Shown piece after piece: positions 34,147-42,940 of a stretch of DNA of 64,000 nt. How positions within the stretch are numbered: the first letter of the stretch is position 1; every line of letters begins with the position of its first letter. A model generated the notes under the pieces. The model was not told where the DNA came from. It was given only the letters and a program-made list of their open reading frames with translations, and searched no databases. This stretch comes from Marinilabiliales bacterium (GTDB lineage Bacteria > Bacteroidota > Bacteroidia > Bacteroidales > ML635J-15): the NCBI GenBank assembly GCA_002869385.1, contig PKTB01000024.1, forward strand, positions 623,990 to 687,989, written 5' to 3'. The translations under genes were made by a program, and so were the position numbers.

Positions 34147-35967
34147 TTATCTTAAAAGAGTTACATTTCCTTTATGATTATATTCCTCTCCGTTAAGACA
34201 ACGAGCTTTTAACCAGAAAACATAGACGTCTGTTGCAAGTTTTTCTCCCATATAAGTACCATCCCAGCCTGGTGAGTCCAAATCAGTTGTTTCATAAATA
34301 ATATTTCCCCATCTGTCAAATACTGCAAAATATACATCCGTCACAAGAGATAGTGGATAATATGGTTTAAATCTATCATTACTTCCATCAGAGTTCGGGG
34401 TAAACGCATTTGGCACATATAAATATGGATCTCCACATACAACTTCTTTAACACGAATATAAACAGTGTCTAGTGCTTTACAGTTATTAGCATCTCTAAA
34501 AACGACTTCAAATAGTGTAGAATCTTCGAGTATTGCAACAGGGTTTGGTATCTCATTATCATTTAAATAATCTCCATTATTCCATCTATATGAACATGTC
34601 AAACTTGATTGAGCAAGTAAAGCTACTTCTTCCCCTGCAAAAACTTCATAAGAACTAGCTGTTGCATCCAAATCAGGCACATAACCTTCATTTATTATTG
34701 TAAAGTTTTCAGTTAATTCGCAATCATTTGCATCCTTTAATACTATTTCATAATCACCTTCACAAAGTTCATCGGTAAAATTTTGCTGACTTCCACTACT
34801 CCAATCGTAGTAATAAGGTGGAGTTCCCCCCTCAACATTTACTGATATTCGTCCATTACATACATTATTACACAGCATATTTTGAATAGATGTATCCATT
34901 AATAATTCAGGAGGTTGGACCAATTCAACGTAAGAGTAGTCTACACATTCATTTGCATCAACAACTGTTACCAGATATGTTCCTGCTTCTATTTCAAGCA
35001 ACTGGTTTTCATCACTACCATCTGACCAAATATAAGTATATGGCTGTGTTCCTCCACTAGTTTGCAATCCAATATCACCTAATTCACCATAACAAAGTAT
35101 CTCATTATTTATTACAGCATTAGCAATTAAGGTATCAGGCTCATATATATTCATGAATTGATGCGACACACAATTGTCAGAGTCAAGAATTGTGACAGTG
35201 TACGGTCCTGCACAAAGGCTTTCAATATTTTCAGAATTTCCACCATTTGACCAAGTATATGAATATGGAGGGGTTCCTAATTCAGCTGATACAGTAATTG
35301 AACCTGTACATTCTCCATAACACCTAATAAGGTCATAATCAATAATTTCTGAGATCAATGTTCCAGGCGGTGGCATATATATTGAGATAATTTCCTCACA
35401 ACCATTGACATCAGTTACTGTAACTACATTATCACCAACTAAACAATTATTATTTGTTTGCATGGTTCCACCAAATTCCCAATCATAATAATATGGATAA
35501 GTACCACCCTGAGCTTCAACCGTTGCTGATCCATAACCTACTCCATCACATTCCGGCACGCTAACATTAATAAAATCTGCAATTAAATCGGGCGGTTCAA
35601 TTACATTTACAGTAGTTTCAGTAGTACATCCTAAATTATCTTCAACTGTTACTGTATAAGTATCGGCGCATAATTCTGATATTTCGTACGTATCACCACC
35701 ATTGCTCCAAGAGTATGAATATGGAGGGATTCCATTTGCTGAAACACTAGCAGATCCAAAACAATCACCATAACATAGATTATGAGAAACTACAGGAGTA
35801 TTAAATATTATCTCATCAATACTAACTGTTGTTTGATCTGTTGTAGTACAACCCATTTGATTGGTAATTGTAACGTAATATGTTGTCTCTGTCGATGGTC
35901 CAACTAGAGGAGAATTTGTAGTTTCTCCACTTAGAATCTGAGCTGTTGGTTCCCATGAATATGACAA
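34147..35967 (-). CDS. C-terminal part of split gliding-associated adhesin (SprB/CHU_C)
   Basis: 606 codons from an ATG at 35965-35967. The frame is open much further, to 36345, where it meets TGA 36346-36348. At least five SprB-type repeats have cores such as YSYSWSNGGDTYEISELCA, GSITVSAELGTPPYSYTWSN and YVTVVDANEC-like units. The end is a gliding motility-associated C-terminal domain (CHU_C): YVPNAFTPNSDGSNDRF, FDRWGNIIYET, WDGTYMGEKLATDVY. This is a type B T9SS tail. The whole gene spans 34147-39180. It is probably a surface adhesin. Confidence 0.75.
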   Translation of the reverse strand: MSYSWEPTAQILSGETTNSPLVGPSTETTYYVTITNQMGCTTTDQTTVSIDEIIFNTPVVSHNLCYGDCFGSASVSANGIPPYSYSWSNGGDTYEISELCADTYTVTVEDNLGCTTETTVNVIEPPDLIADFINVSVPECDGVGYGSATVEAQGGTYPYYYDWEFGGTMQTNNNCLVGDNVVTVTDVNGCEEIISIYMPPPGTLISEIIDYDLIRCYGECTGSITVSAELGTPPYSYTWSNGGNSENIESLCAGPYTVTILDSDNCVSHQFMNIYEPDTLIANAVINNEILCYGELGDIGLQTSGGTQPYTYIWSDGSDENQLLEIEAGTYLVTVVDANECVDYSYVELVQPPELLMDTSIQNMLCNNVCNGRISVNVEGGTPPYYYDWSSGSQQNFTDELCEGDYEIVLKDANDCELTENFTIINEGYVPDLDATASSYEVFAGEEVALLAQSSLTCSYRWNNGDYLNDNEIPNPVAILEDSTLFEVVFRDANNCKALDTVYIRVKEVVCGDPYLYVPNAFTPNSDGSNDRFKPYYPLSLVTDVYFAVFDRWGNIIYETTDLDSPGWDGTYMGEKLATDVYVFWLKARCLNGEEYNHKGNVTLLR

Positions 35968-36345
35968 ATCATCCGATGGATTTTGATTTGTAATAGTAAT
36001 ATTTGTAGTATTTCCAGGACAAATAATTGTTGTAGGTGAGACATCATAATTAAATTGATGTATACTTACAGTTACTTGTTCTGTTACAAATGTGTTACAA
36101 ACATCTTCCTGAGCTCTTACATAATATGTTGAATTTGAGCTTGGGGATACTGTTACATCTGTTGTAGTCGATAATGTGTTTGAAAAGCTAGGATTTGACG
36201 ACCATTGCCAGGAAGTTACATCTCCTGTTGTACCAGCATAAAGATATGCTTCATCTCCTTGACATATAAGAGTATCACTACAAACAATAATATCTATATC
36301 AGGCTCATACAGCTGAACAGTTTGCCAGACACTATCAATACATAT

Positions 36346-39180
36346 TCATGTTGCTACAAGTAAATAATCAGTCGTCTCATCAGGACTTGCCACCGGATTT
36401 TGAATATTGTAGGAATTTAAATCTGTACCTTGTACCCATTGAAAAGTTGTACCTTCAGGGTAATCACCAGCGGGTCCTATAAGCGTACTTCCTCCAGGAC
36501 AAATTTCTATTGGGTCTAATGATGTTTCTCCCGGTTCAACAACATTGATTACTCGAGTTATTGTATCATAAAAATTACAACTTGCAGGATCACCGACAAT
36601 TAAACTTACTGTATATTCACCACCTTCGGTATATACATGGTCAGGGTTAAATTCTGAGGAAGTAGGCGAACCATCACCAAAATCCCAAATAAAAGTTTCT
36701 CCCTGAGAATTATTATTAAACTGTACTTCGTAAGGAGCACAACCAACAGGTATTGGGTCAAAGTTTGCTTGAGCTAAGTTTTCAATAATTCGAATTTTGA
36801 ATACTGCATTATTACAGTTTGTTGCATTATTTGTTGTTGACCAAACACCCGGATTAGGTTCAGTAGGAAATTCCTGACATCCTCCACAACTAGCGCAAAC
36901 TGACTGAATTATATGACCTTTTTTATCAAATCTACTTGTTCCTCCATCTACATGATCATGACCGGAATATCCACAACTTGTATAGTGTACTTCACCAAAA
37001 TAGCTGGCATATTCCAAGGTACTTGCATCTTCACTCAAAACAAGAACATAGAAATCTTGTCCGTCTGTTTCAGTTTGTAATGCATCTGCGGTTAGTGGCA
37101 TATTTTTAGTACCGTAATCTGAATCCCAATTATAATAATCGCCTTGCGCATTATAATAAGAATATGCCCATTCTCTACCCCATCCAGATAAATAAACCCT
37201 ATTACAGACATCAACCGCAAATGCAGTAATAGAGATATTTGGACGACCGTTTCCACTACCAAAAACTGTTGACCATTCAAGTGTGCTTAAATCGTTATTG
37301 AATTTTGCAATAAACTGGCCACTATTAGGCACAGAGTAACCTGCATTATGTATCAATGTGGTACCACTTGCTTTTGTTTGTCCGCAAACAAATATATTAT
37401 TTAGTTTATCTGTTCGTACAAAAAATGCATTATCATAAACATCTGAGCCGAAGAATGTGGATGCTAGTAATATATTTCCATTCATATGAATTTTGGAAAC
37501 AAAAGCATCTGTTGATCCCCCATTGTGTGTATCATTATATACTCCAGATGTTGTCGGAAAGTTTGCTGACACAGCACCACCGGCAACTATAACATCTTCA
37601 TTCTCAGTTAAGCTAAGACTAAATATTGCATCGTCTTCATCACCTCCCATGTATGAGCTCCAAATCATCTGTGACAGGTCAGGGTTTAGTTTGAAAACTA
37701 TTCCATCCTGTCCTCCACCACTAATAGTTTGAAAACCAATATTTATACCAAGAGGAAAATCATTTGAGAAAGTATTTGTACCAACATAGACCATATCCTT
37801 ATTATCGACAATAACTTCTCCTCTTGCTCCGTCCCCATAATTAAAATAAATAGAATCGTTTCCATGCATTGAAACATAGTTTATATTAGTAACTGGATCA
37901 GGCTCACTAAAATGCATTTGATAGTTCAATCCATCATTACCACTTCCTCCTACATAGGTACTACCAAGTAATGATGTCCCATCTTCGCTAAGTTTAGTGA
38001 CAAATATATCGACACCATCATCAAATCCTATAACATTATCATATACGATACTATCTCCTCCTCCAAAAACTGTCTGGAATGCATTAAAGGACACAGGAAA
38101 ATCAGGAGAACCTGTTGTCCCCATAATAATTAGGTCATTATCTTCACTCACAACAAGACTATGGGGCATTTCTTGTCCATTTGCTCCACCCAAATATGTA
38201 GCATATAATCTTGTTGAACCATCTTCGGTATATTTAATAATACCTACATCACATCCATCTTGATAGTAGGTGCTTCCTGCTATTGGTGGAGTTCCACCGG
38301 CAAAGCTAATTTGGAATGATCCTGTTGTAGTAGGATACCCGATAGCGAAAACAATACCACCAGAATAAACATTATCATCATAATCCCAGGTAGCTGTAAA
38401 TCCCCAATTATCAACGGTTGATCCTGTATACGTTGAAAAAATAAGTGAGGGGTCTATTATCAATTGCTTTGTTTTATCATAATCTTCATTTATCTCAAAT
38501 GCTACTTTATTGCGTTTTAAGATATAGCTACATTCAATTTCAACAGTATCTCCATTAAATACCTGATATGCAAATGGCTTAAGCTCTTTGACAGAGCTAA
38601 CACTTGTATTAACAATTAAGTTCCCATCTTCCAATGCAATATTATCAACCCCTTCATACTCAAAAATAACATCTCTGTAATCTGCTCCTGGATTGATGAT
38701 AATGTCGTACTTCATACCTTTATCGGTTGAATAAAAATCTAAATCAATCCCATCGTAAAGGTTAATATATGTGACGTCAAAGTACTTACCAACATATGAT
38801 GCCCATTTAGAAGGATCATTTCCTATATAGTAATTGTTATAATCTCTGGTTTTATCATTTGCTATAATGTCTGGGGTTTTATTTGCCCTTAGAAAATGCA
38901 TTTTATAAGCATGCCCTTGATTTTTTATAGTATGTGCATGAGTTTGTTCTTCAGATCCATTATGTGCATGTGAATAATTATGATCATCAGGATTAATAAA
39001 ATTATATGTAATGCAAGAGTTTTCAAGAAACATTGCTCCGTTTCTCATTTCCATTTTATAAAGAACATTTTCATGCCATTGTCCTTTATTTTCAATAAAT
39101 TCAAATTGTGCAAAAGCATTGTAATTACACAATAAAATCAAGAGAAATACAAGAAGAGTAAAAAATGTCTTATTTTTCAT
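36346..39180 (-). CDS. N-terminal part of split gliding-associated adhesin (SBBP/beta-propeller, PKD)
   Basis: The start at 39178-39180 gives signal peptide MKNKTFFTLLVFLLILLC; a longer frame from 39231 would add 17 residues with no signal-like start. It is followed by DUF7948-like FEFIENKGQWHENVLYKMEM, SBBP-like repeats (YLGGANGQEMPHSLVVSEDN, STYVGGSGNDGLN, SSYMGGDEDDAIFSL), and a PKD domain near 860 (FIWDFGDGSPTSSEF). The frame meets TGA at 36346-36348 after LLVAT and then continues ICIDSVWQTVQLYEPDIDI and Ig/PKD strands. DUF7948-SBBP-PKD-CHU_C proteins are common T9SS cargo in gliding Bacteroidota. Confidence 0.75.
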   Translation of the reverse strand: MKNKTFFTLLVFLLILLCNYNAFAQFEFIENKGQWHENVLYKMEMRNGAMFLENSCITYNFINPDDHNYSHAHNGSEEQTHAHTIKNQGHAYKMHFLRANKTPDIIANDKTRDYNNYYIGNDPSKWASYVGKYFDVTYINLYDGIDLDFYSTDKGMKYDIIINPGADYRDVIFEYEGVDNIALEDGNLIVNTSVSSVKELKPFAYQVFNGDTVEIECSYILKRNKVAFEINEDYDKTKQLIIDPSLIFSTYTGSTVDNWGFTATWDYDDNVYSGGIVFAIGYPTTTGSFQISFAGGTPPIAGSTYYQDGCDVGIIKYTEDGSTRLYATYLGGANGQEMPHSLVVSEDNDLIIMGTTGSPDFPVSFNAFQTVFGGGDSIVYDNVIGFDDGVDIFVTKLSEDGTSLLGSTYVGGSGNDGLNYQMHFSEPDPVTNINYVSMHGNDSIYFNYGDGARGEVIVDNKDMVYVGTNTFSNDFPLGINIGFQTISGGGQDGIVFKLNPDLSQMIWSSYMGGDEDDAIFSLSLTENEDVIVAGGAVSANFPTTSGVYNDTHNGGSTDAFVSKIHMNGNILLASTFFGSDVYDNAFFVRTDKLNNIFVCGQTKASGTTLIHNAGYSVPNSGQFIAKFNNDLSTLEWSTVFGSGNGRPNISITAFAVDVCNRVYLSGWGREWAYSYYNAQGDYYNWDSDYGTKNMPLTADALQTETDGQDFYVLVLSEDASTLEYASYFGEVHYTSCGYSGHDHVDGGTSRFDKKGHIIQSVCASCGGCQEFPTEPNPGVWSTTNNATNCNNAVFKIRIIENLAQANFDPIPVGCAPYEVQFNNNSQGETFIWDFGDGSPTSSEFNPDHVYTEGGEYTVSLIVGDPASCNFYDTITRVINVVEPGETSLDPIEICPGGSTLIGPAGDYPEGTTFQWVQGTDLNSYNIQNPVASPDETTDYLLVAT

Positions 39181-39473
39181 ATGGTCTATGGTATAATTTC
39201 CTGAGTATAAAGATACTAATTTTTTAAACATAAGACAATCTAAATTATGCTTTCGTTGTTCACACTTTCGATTAGCTGTAAATAAAGAGATGGCAATATA
39301 TAAGCATTTATGGTATTCTCTTAATTAGAATTAGTAATTCTCTTTTTCTTACGATAATAAACATACCAAATTACGGACACTTTCATAAATAGATATATGA
39401 TACAATATTAAATAGACTTTTTACTTTTTGTCTTAACACTTCGAATTCCTCAGTGCGGGCACAAAAAGTAACA

Positions 39474-39722
39474 AAAAAGTCAAGACTAAATAATTCCTGC
39501 ATCCCTCCTCAGAAAAACAATAGAACTGTATAGCGACCTCGGTAAAAGAAAAGATAATTATAACTTTCAGTTCAAATTACTTGAATTGATAAATAATACA
39601 AGCCTGCTATATCAATCATTTCTTTTAAACGACATGTCGGCTCGCTACAGTTCTAATTCTTTTTCATTCACCGCAAGAGCTGCCGGATATTTAGTCCTGC
39701 CATCGCACGTCACTTTGACTAA
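39474..39722. repeat. Degenerate inverted-repeat intergenic element
   Basis: Between the adhesin start and cstA. AGAACTGTATAGCGACCT near 39522-39539 faces GGCTCGCTACAGTTCT near 39635-39650. An outer pair AAAGTCAAGACTAAATA (from about 39477) faces TATTTAGTCCTGC and CACTTTGACT (39687-39718), with an insertion. The style resembles widespread Bacteroidota intergenic repeats. The single 61-codon frame inside shows no protein-like bias. Confidence 0.45.
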
Positions 39723-39800
39723 AATGATTACCATAATAATTCTAGTAAGTATCTTTTCTTCAGTTTTTTAGTTAAAATTGTTCTTCCAATTTAATCAAAA

Positions 39801-41255
39801 CTATTTCTTAACCTTTTTCTTTCGATAATAACTAAACCAAATTATGCTTACTATCATAGATAGTAAAATACCTAAAACATATGACAGATTATGACTTAAT
39901 GACATAACTCCGTTTTTTATCGGAGCAATAAAAAGGTAAGTAAAACAAATTGTCGTTAATAAGAATGCCGGAATTGACATTATCCAGTGTGGTTTTTTAT
40001 TTAAAGCAAAATACATAGCAATAGTCCATAATGTTATTGCTGCTAGAATTTGATTTGAGATACCGACAAATTTCCATATTGTAGCAAATTGAGAACTCAA
40101 AATAAAGGTCAAAACTATTCCAATTGCAAAAATAGGTGCTGAAACAGCCAATCTGTTCGTTAATTTCTTTTGATCTATTTTGAATGCATCAGCAATAGTA
40201 AGTCGTGCTGATCTAAAAGCTGTGTCTCCGGTAGTAATAGGACAAAATACTACTCCTAAAATTGCTATAATTGCACCGACCTGCCCAAACCATGTATTGC
40301 ATATCTCATTTACAATCCATGCCGGATCGTGAGCCCCTGCTCCCATAGTATAGTTAAGTCCATGCACATCACCAAAATAATTCATAGCAGCTGTTGCCCA
40401 TATAATTGCGACAATCCCCTCAGCTATCATTGCACCATAAAATGCAAATTTTCCCTGTTTTTCATTTGTAAGACATCTAGCCATCATTGGAGATTGAGTT
40501 GCGTGAAAACCTGAGATTGCTCCACAAGAAATCACAATGAACATCATTGGATAAAGAAGATTTGTATCTGCTCCAGAATGAAAATTCTTAAAATCAGATA
40601 TAGACAGCTCATGTAAAACCATTGCTCCTGATGCCTGCTTAAAGATCATCATTGCAAAAATCATCAGCGCCATAATGATTAATACTGCACCAAAAATCGG
40701 ATATATTTTCCCGATAATCTTTTGTACGGGAAAAAGTGTAGCAATAAAATAATATCCAAAAATAAGGATTAACCAAACATTCAAATTAAGAGATGTCAAG
40801 GCTGTTAGGAGTTTTGCAGGGCCACTAACAAAAGCAACACCAACAAATATCAAAAGAATTAGTGTGAAAAATCTTAAGAATACTTTTGTTCCATTTCCAA
40901 GATATTTCCCAACTAACTCTGGAAGGCTGGCTCCATTATTTCTTAATGAAAGCATACCGGCAAAATAATCATGTGATGATCCCATAAATATACAACCAAG
41001 AACAATCCAAATATATGCCATTGGTCCGTATGCTGCACCGAGTATTGCACCAAATATAGGTCCTAATCCAGCAATATTAAGAAACTGAATCATAAATATT
41101 TTCCATACTTGTAATGGTGTATAATCAACTCCATCATTGATTTTAATAGCAGGGGTTGTTGCTGAGCTATCTACCTGCATCATTCTCTCAGCAAATTTAC
41201 CATACAGTATATACCCAAAAACAAGAACAGATATGGAAATTATAAGTGTAATCAT
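39801..41255 (-). CDS. cstA: Carbon starvation protein CstA-type transporter
   Basis: 484 residues with about twelve hydrophobic helices. N-terminal DGVDYTPLQVWKIFMIQFLN, IAGLGPIFGAILGAAYGPMAY and SLPELVGKYLG are the CstA signature. CstA transports peptides or pyruvate in E. coli. This copy is shorter than the about 700-residue E. coli protein and lacks its C-terminal extension, as is common in this phylum. It follows cysQ with a 5-base gap. Confidence 0.88.
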   Translation of the reverse strand: MITLIISISVLVFGYILYGKFAERMMQVDSSATTPAIKINDGVDYTPLQVWKIFMIQFLNIAGLGPIFGAILGAAYGPMAYIWIVLGCIFMGSSHDYFAGMLSLRNNGASLPELVGKYLGNGTKVFLRFFTLILLIFVGVAFVSGPAKLLTALTSLNLNVWLILIFGYYFIATLFPVQKIIGKIYPIFGAVLIIMALMIFAMMIFKQASGAMVLHELSISDFKNFHSGADTNLLYPMMFIVISCGAISGFHATQSPMMARCLTNEKQGKFAFYGAMIAEGIVAIIWATAAMNYFGDVHGLNYTMGAGAHDPAWIVNEICNTWFGQVGAIIAILGVVFCPITTGDTAFRSARLTIADAFKIDQKKLTNRLAVSAPIFAIGIVLTFILSSQFATIWKFVGISNQILAAITLWTIAMYFALNKKPHWIMSIPAFLLTTICFTYLFIAPIKNGVMSLSHNLSYVLGILLSMIVSIIWFSYYRKKKVKK

Positions 41256-41260
41256 AATTT

Positions 41261-42055
41261 TTATTCAAAAAGCAAATTATACTTAGATTCGTCAAGAAAT
41301 GCAATAAAATCAGGAGTTTTCATATCCTTAGTATTATATATAATTTCTTCTCCGGTTGCGATATTTATAACTTTACCTCCTGCAGACTTAAGTACAGCAT
41401 GTCCGGATGCTATATCCCATTCTGAGATAGATCCGATGCGTGGATATATATCTGAATGACCTTCGGCAAGACAACAAAACTTTAGGGAGCTTCCTACTCT
41501 GCATATTTCAATATTTGAATATTTTGAACGTACTTTTTCAACAAATTCCCGGGTTGCATCATTTAAATGTGATTTGCTTATTATCAAACTTAAACCTTCC
41601 TGATTAGCTAAAGGCAATTTACTAACAATTTCAACGGAAGCTTTATAATTATACAAATGTGCCCCATCCTTCAAATTCCCATAATATAATTTTTTATGCG
41701 CAGGTGCATAGACAACACCTTCAACCGGAGAATTATCAAGAATTCTGGCAATATTAACAGTAAATTCATCCTCATTTCTAACAAATTGCTTTGTACCATC
41801 AAGAGGGTCTACTAACCAATATTCTTTTAAATCTTTCCGTTCGGAATATGACATATTAGCAGATTCTTCACTTATTATCGGAATATCTGTATTTGATAGT
41901 CCCTCGACAATAATTTTGTTTGCAGCAAGATCTGCATCAGTTACGGGAGAATCATCTATCTTAAAATTTGTAGTGTAATTCTTCCCATAGAAATTTAATA
42001 TTTCCTCACCTGCCTTTCTAGCCAAAGAAATCAATATTTCCTTATAATTATCCAC
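41261..42055 (-). CDS. cysQ: 3'(2'),5'-bisphosphate nucleotidase CysQ
   Basis: 264 residues. The Mg2+ motif WLVDPLDGTKQF is near 82-93 and the second motif EWDIASGHAVLKSAGG near 215-230, plus ISEESA with the metal-binding acidic residues at 62-67. It removes the 3'-phosphate from PAP, a product of sulfate activation, or acts on inositol phosphates. The start shares base 42055 with the stop of the SDR gene. Confidence 0.88.
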   Translation of the reverse strand: MDNYKEILISLARKAGEEILNFYGKNYTTNFKIDDSPVTDADLAANKIIVEGLSNTDIPIISEESANMSYSERKDLKEYWLVDPLDGTKQFVRNEDEFTVNIARILDNSPVEGVVYAPAHKKLYYGNLKDGAHLYNYKASVEIVSKLPLANQEGLSLIISKSHLNDATREFVEKVRSKYSNIEICRVGSSLKFCCLAEGHSDIYPRIGSISEWDIASGHAVLKSAGGKVINIATGEEIIYNTKDMKTPDFIAFLDESKYNLLFE

Positions 42056-42813
42056 TAATCTTTAATAATATTGGTTGCACTTGCCTGTGCAGTAGGAGTT
42101 ACAATCATATCGTTAATACAGACATGCTCAGGCCTTGTAATAACATACAATACAGCATCCGCAATATCTTCAGCATAAAGCGGTGTTAATCCTTTATATA
42201 CATTATCTGCTTTTTCTTTATCACAGTGGAAACGTACTATTGAAAACTCTGTTTCGACTAATCCTGGAGCGACTTGAGATACTTTTATTCCATGAGGAAG
42301 CATATCTATTCGCATACCTTTAGTCAGAGCATCTACAGCATGTTTTGTCCCACAGTATACATTACCATTTGGGTAAACTTCTTTCCCTGCTATTGACCCA
42401 ATATTTACGATATGTCCTTTACGATTTTCTATCATAATTGGAGATACTGCACGTGTAAGATATAAAAGACCTTTGATATTTGTATCAATCATTTTCTCCC
42501 AGTCATCAATATCTCCTTCCTGGATTACACCTAAACCAGAAGCTAAACCGGCATTATTTACAAGTACATCTATTTTCCTGAATTCTTGTGGTAAGTCATC
42601 TATTGCATTAAAAACTTCATCTTTTTGACGAATATCAAAACTCAATGCATAAACACTAATATTATATTCGCTTTCAAGTTTAGTTTTTAACTCGTCCAGT
42701 CTTTCTTTACGTCGACCTGTGATAATTAAATTAAAGTTGTTTTTTGCTAGCAATTCAGCTGTTGAATATCCAATTCCTGCTGTTGCTCCTGAAACTAATG
42801 CTATACGATTCAT
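42055..42813 (-). CDS. SDR family NAD(P)-dependent oxidoreductase (YdfG-like)
   Basis: 252 residues. SGATAGIGYSTAELL (TGxxxGxG dinucleotide motif), NNAGLASGLG near 87, S-x-Y-x3-K as VYCGTKHAV near 152. The length and the motif VAPGLVETEFS point to a serine/3-hydroxy acid dehydrogenase of the YdfG type. The substrate is uncertain. It overlaps cysQ by one base and has a TATATTTG box at 42865-42872. Confidence 0.87.
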   Translation of the reverse strand: MNRIALVSGATAGIGYSTAELLAKNNFNLIITGRRKERLDELKTKLESEYNISVYALSFDIRQKDEVFNAIDDLPQEFRKIDVLVNNAGLASGLGVIQEGDIDDWEKMIDTNIKGLLYLTRAVSPIMIENRKGHIVNIGSIAGKEVYPNGNVYCGTKHAVDALTKGMRIDMLPHGIKVSQVAPGLVETEFSIVRFHCDKEKADNVYKGLTPLYAEDIADAVLYVITRPEHVCINDMIVTPTAQASATNIIKD

Positions 42814-42864
42814 TTGAAATTATTTTTAAGAATATTGTAAAAATACTGCTTATTTTAGAAATAA

Positions 42865-42925
42865 CAAATATACGAAAAAAGAGTTATGGAGTTCGAAGTT
42901 GGGAGTTCGAAGTTGGGAGTTTGTT
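42865..42925 (-). promoter_or_regulatory. SDR promoter box and adjoining short direct repeat
   Basis: Minus-strand TATATTTG (plus 42865-42872) fits TAnnTTTG. It sits in CAAATATACGAAAAAAGAGT. GAGTTCGAAGTTGGGAG follows in two tandem copies to about 42919. Nearly the same CAAATATACGAAAAAGAGTT recurs at 44859, so this region carries both a promoter box and a repeat. Confidence 0.5.
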
Positions 42926-42940
42926 TGCTTTGCAATTTAA

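Noticed and set aside
39586-39771. 61-codon plus-strand ORF
   Set aside because: It lies in the inverted-repeat element, with no coding bias or start context.
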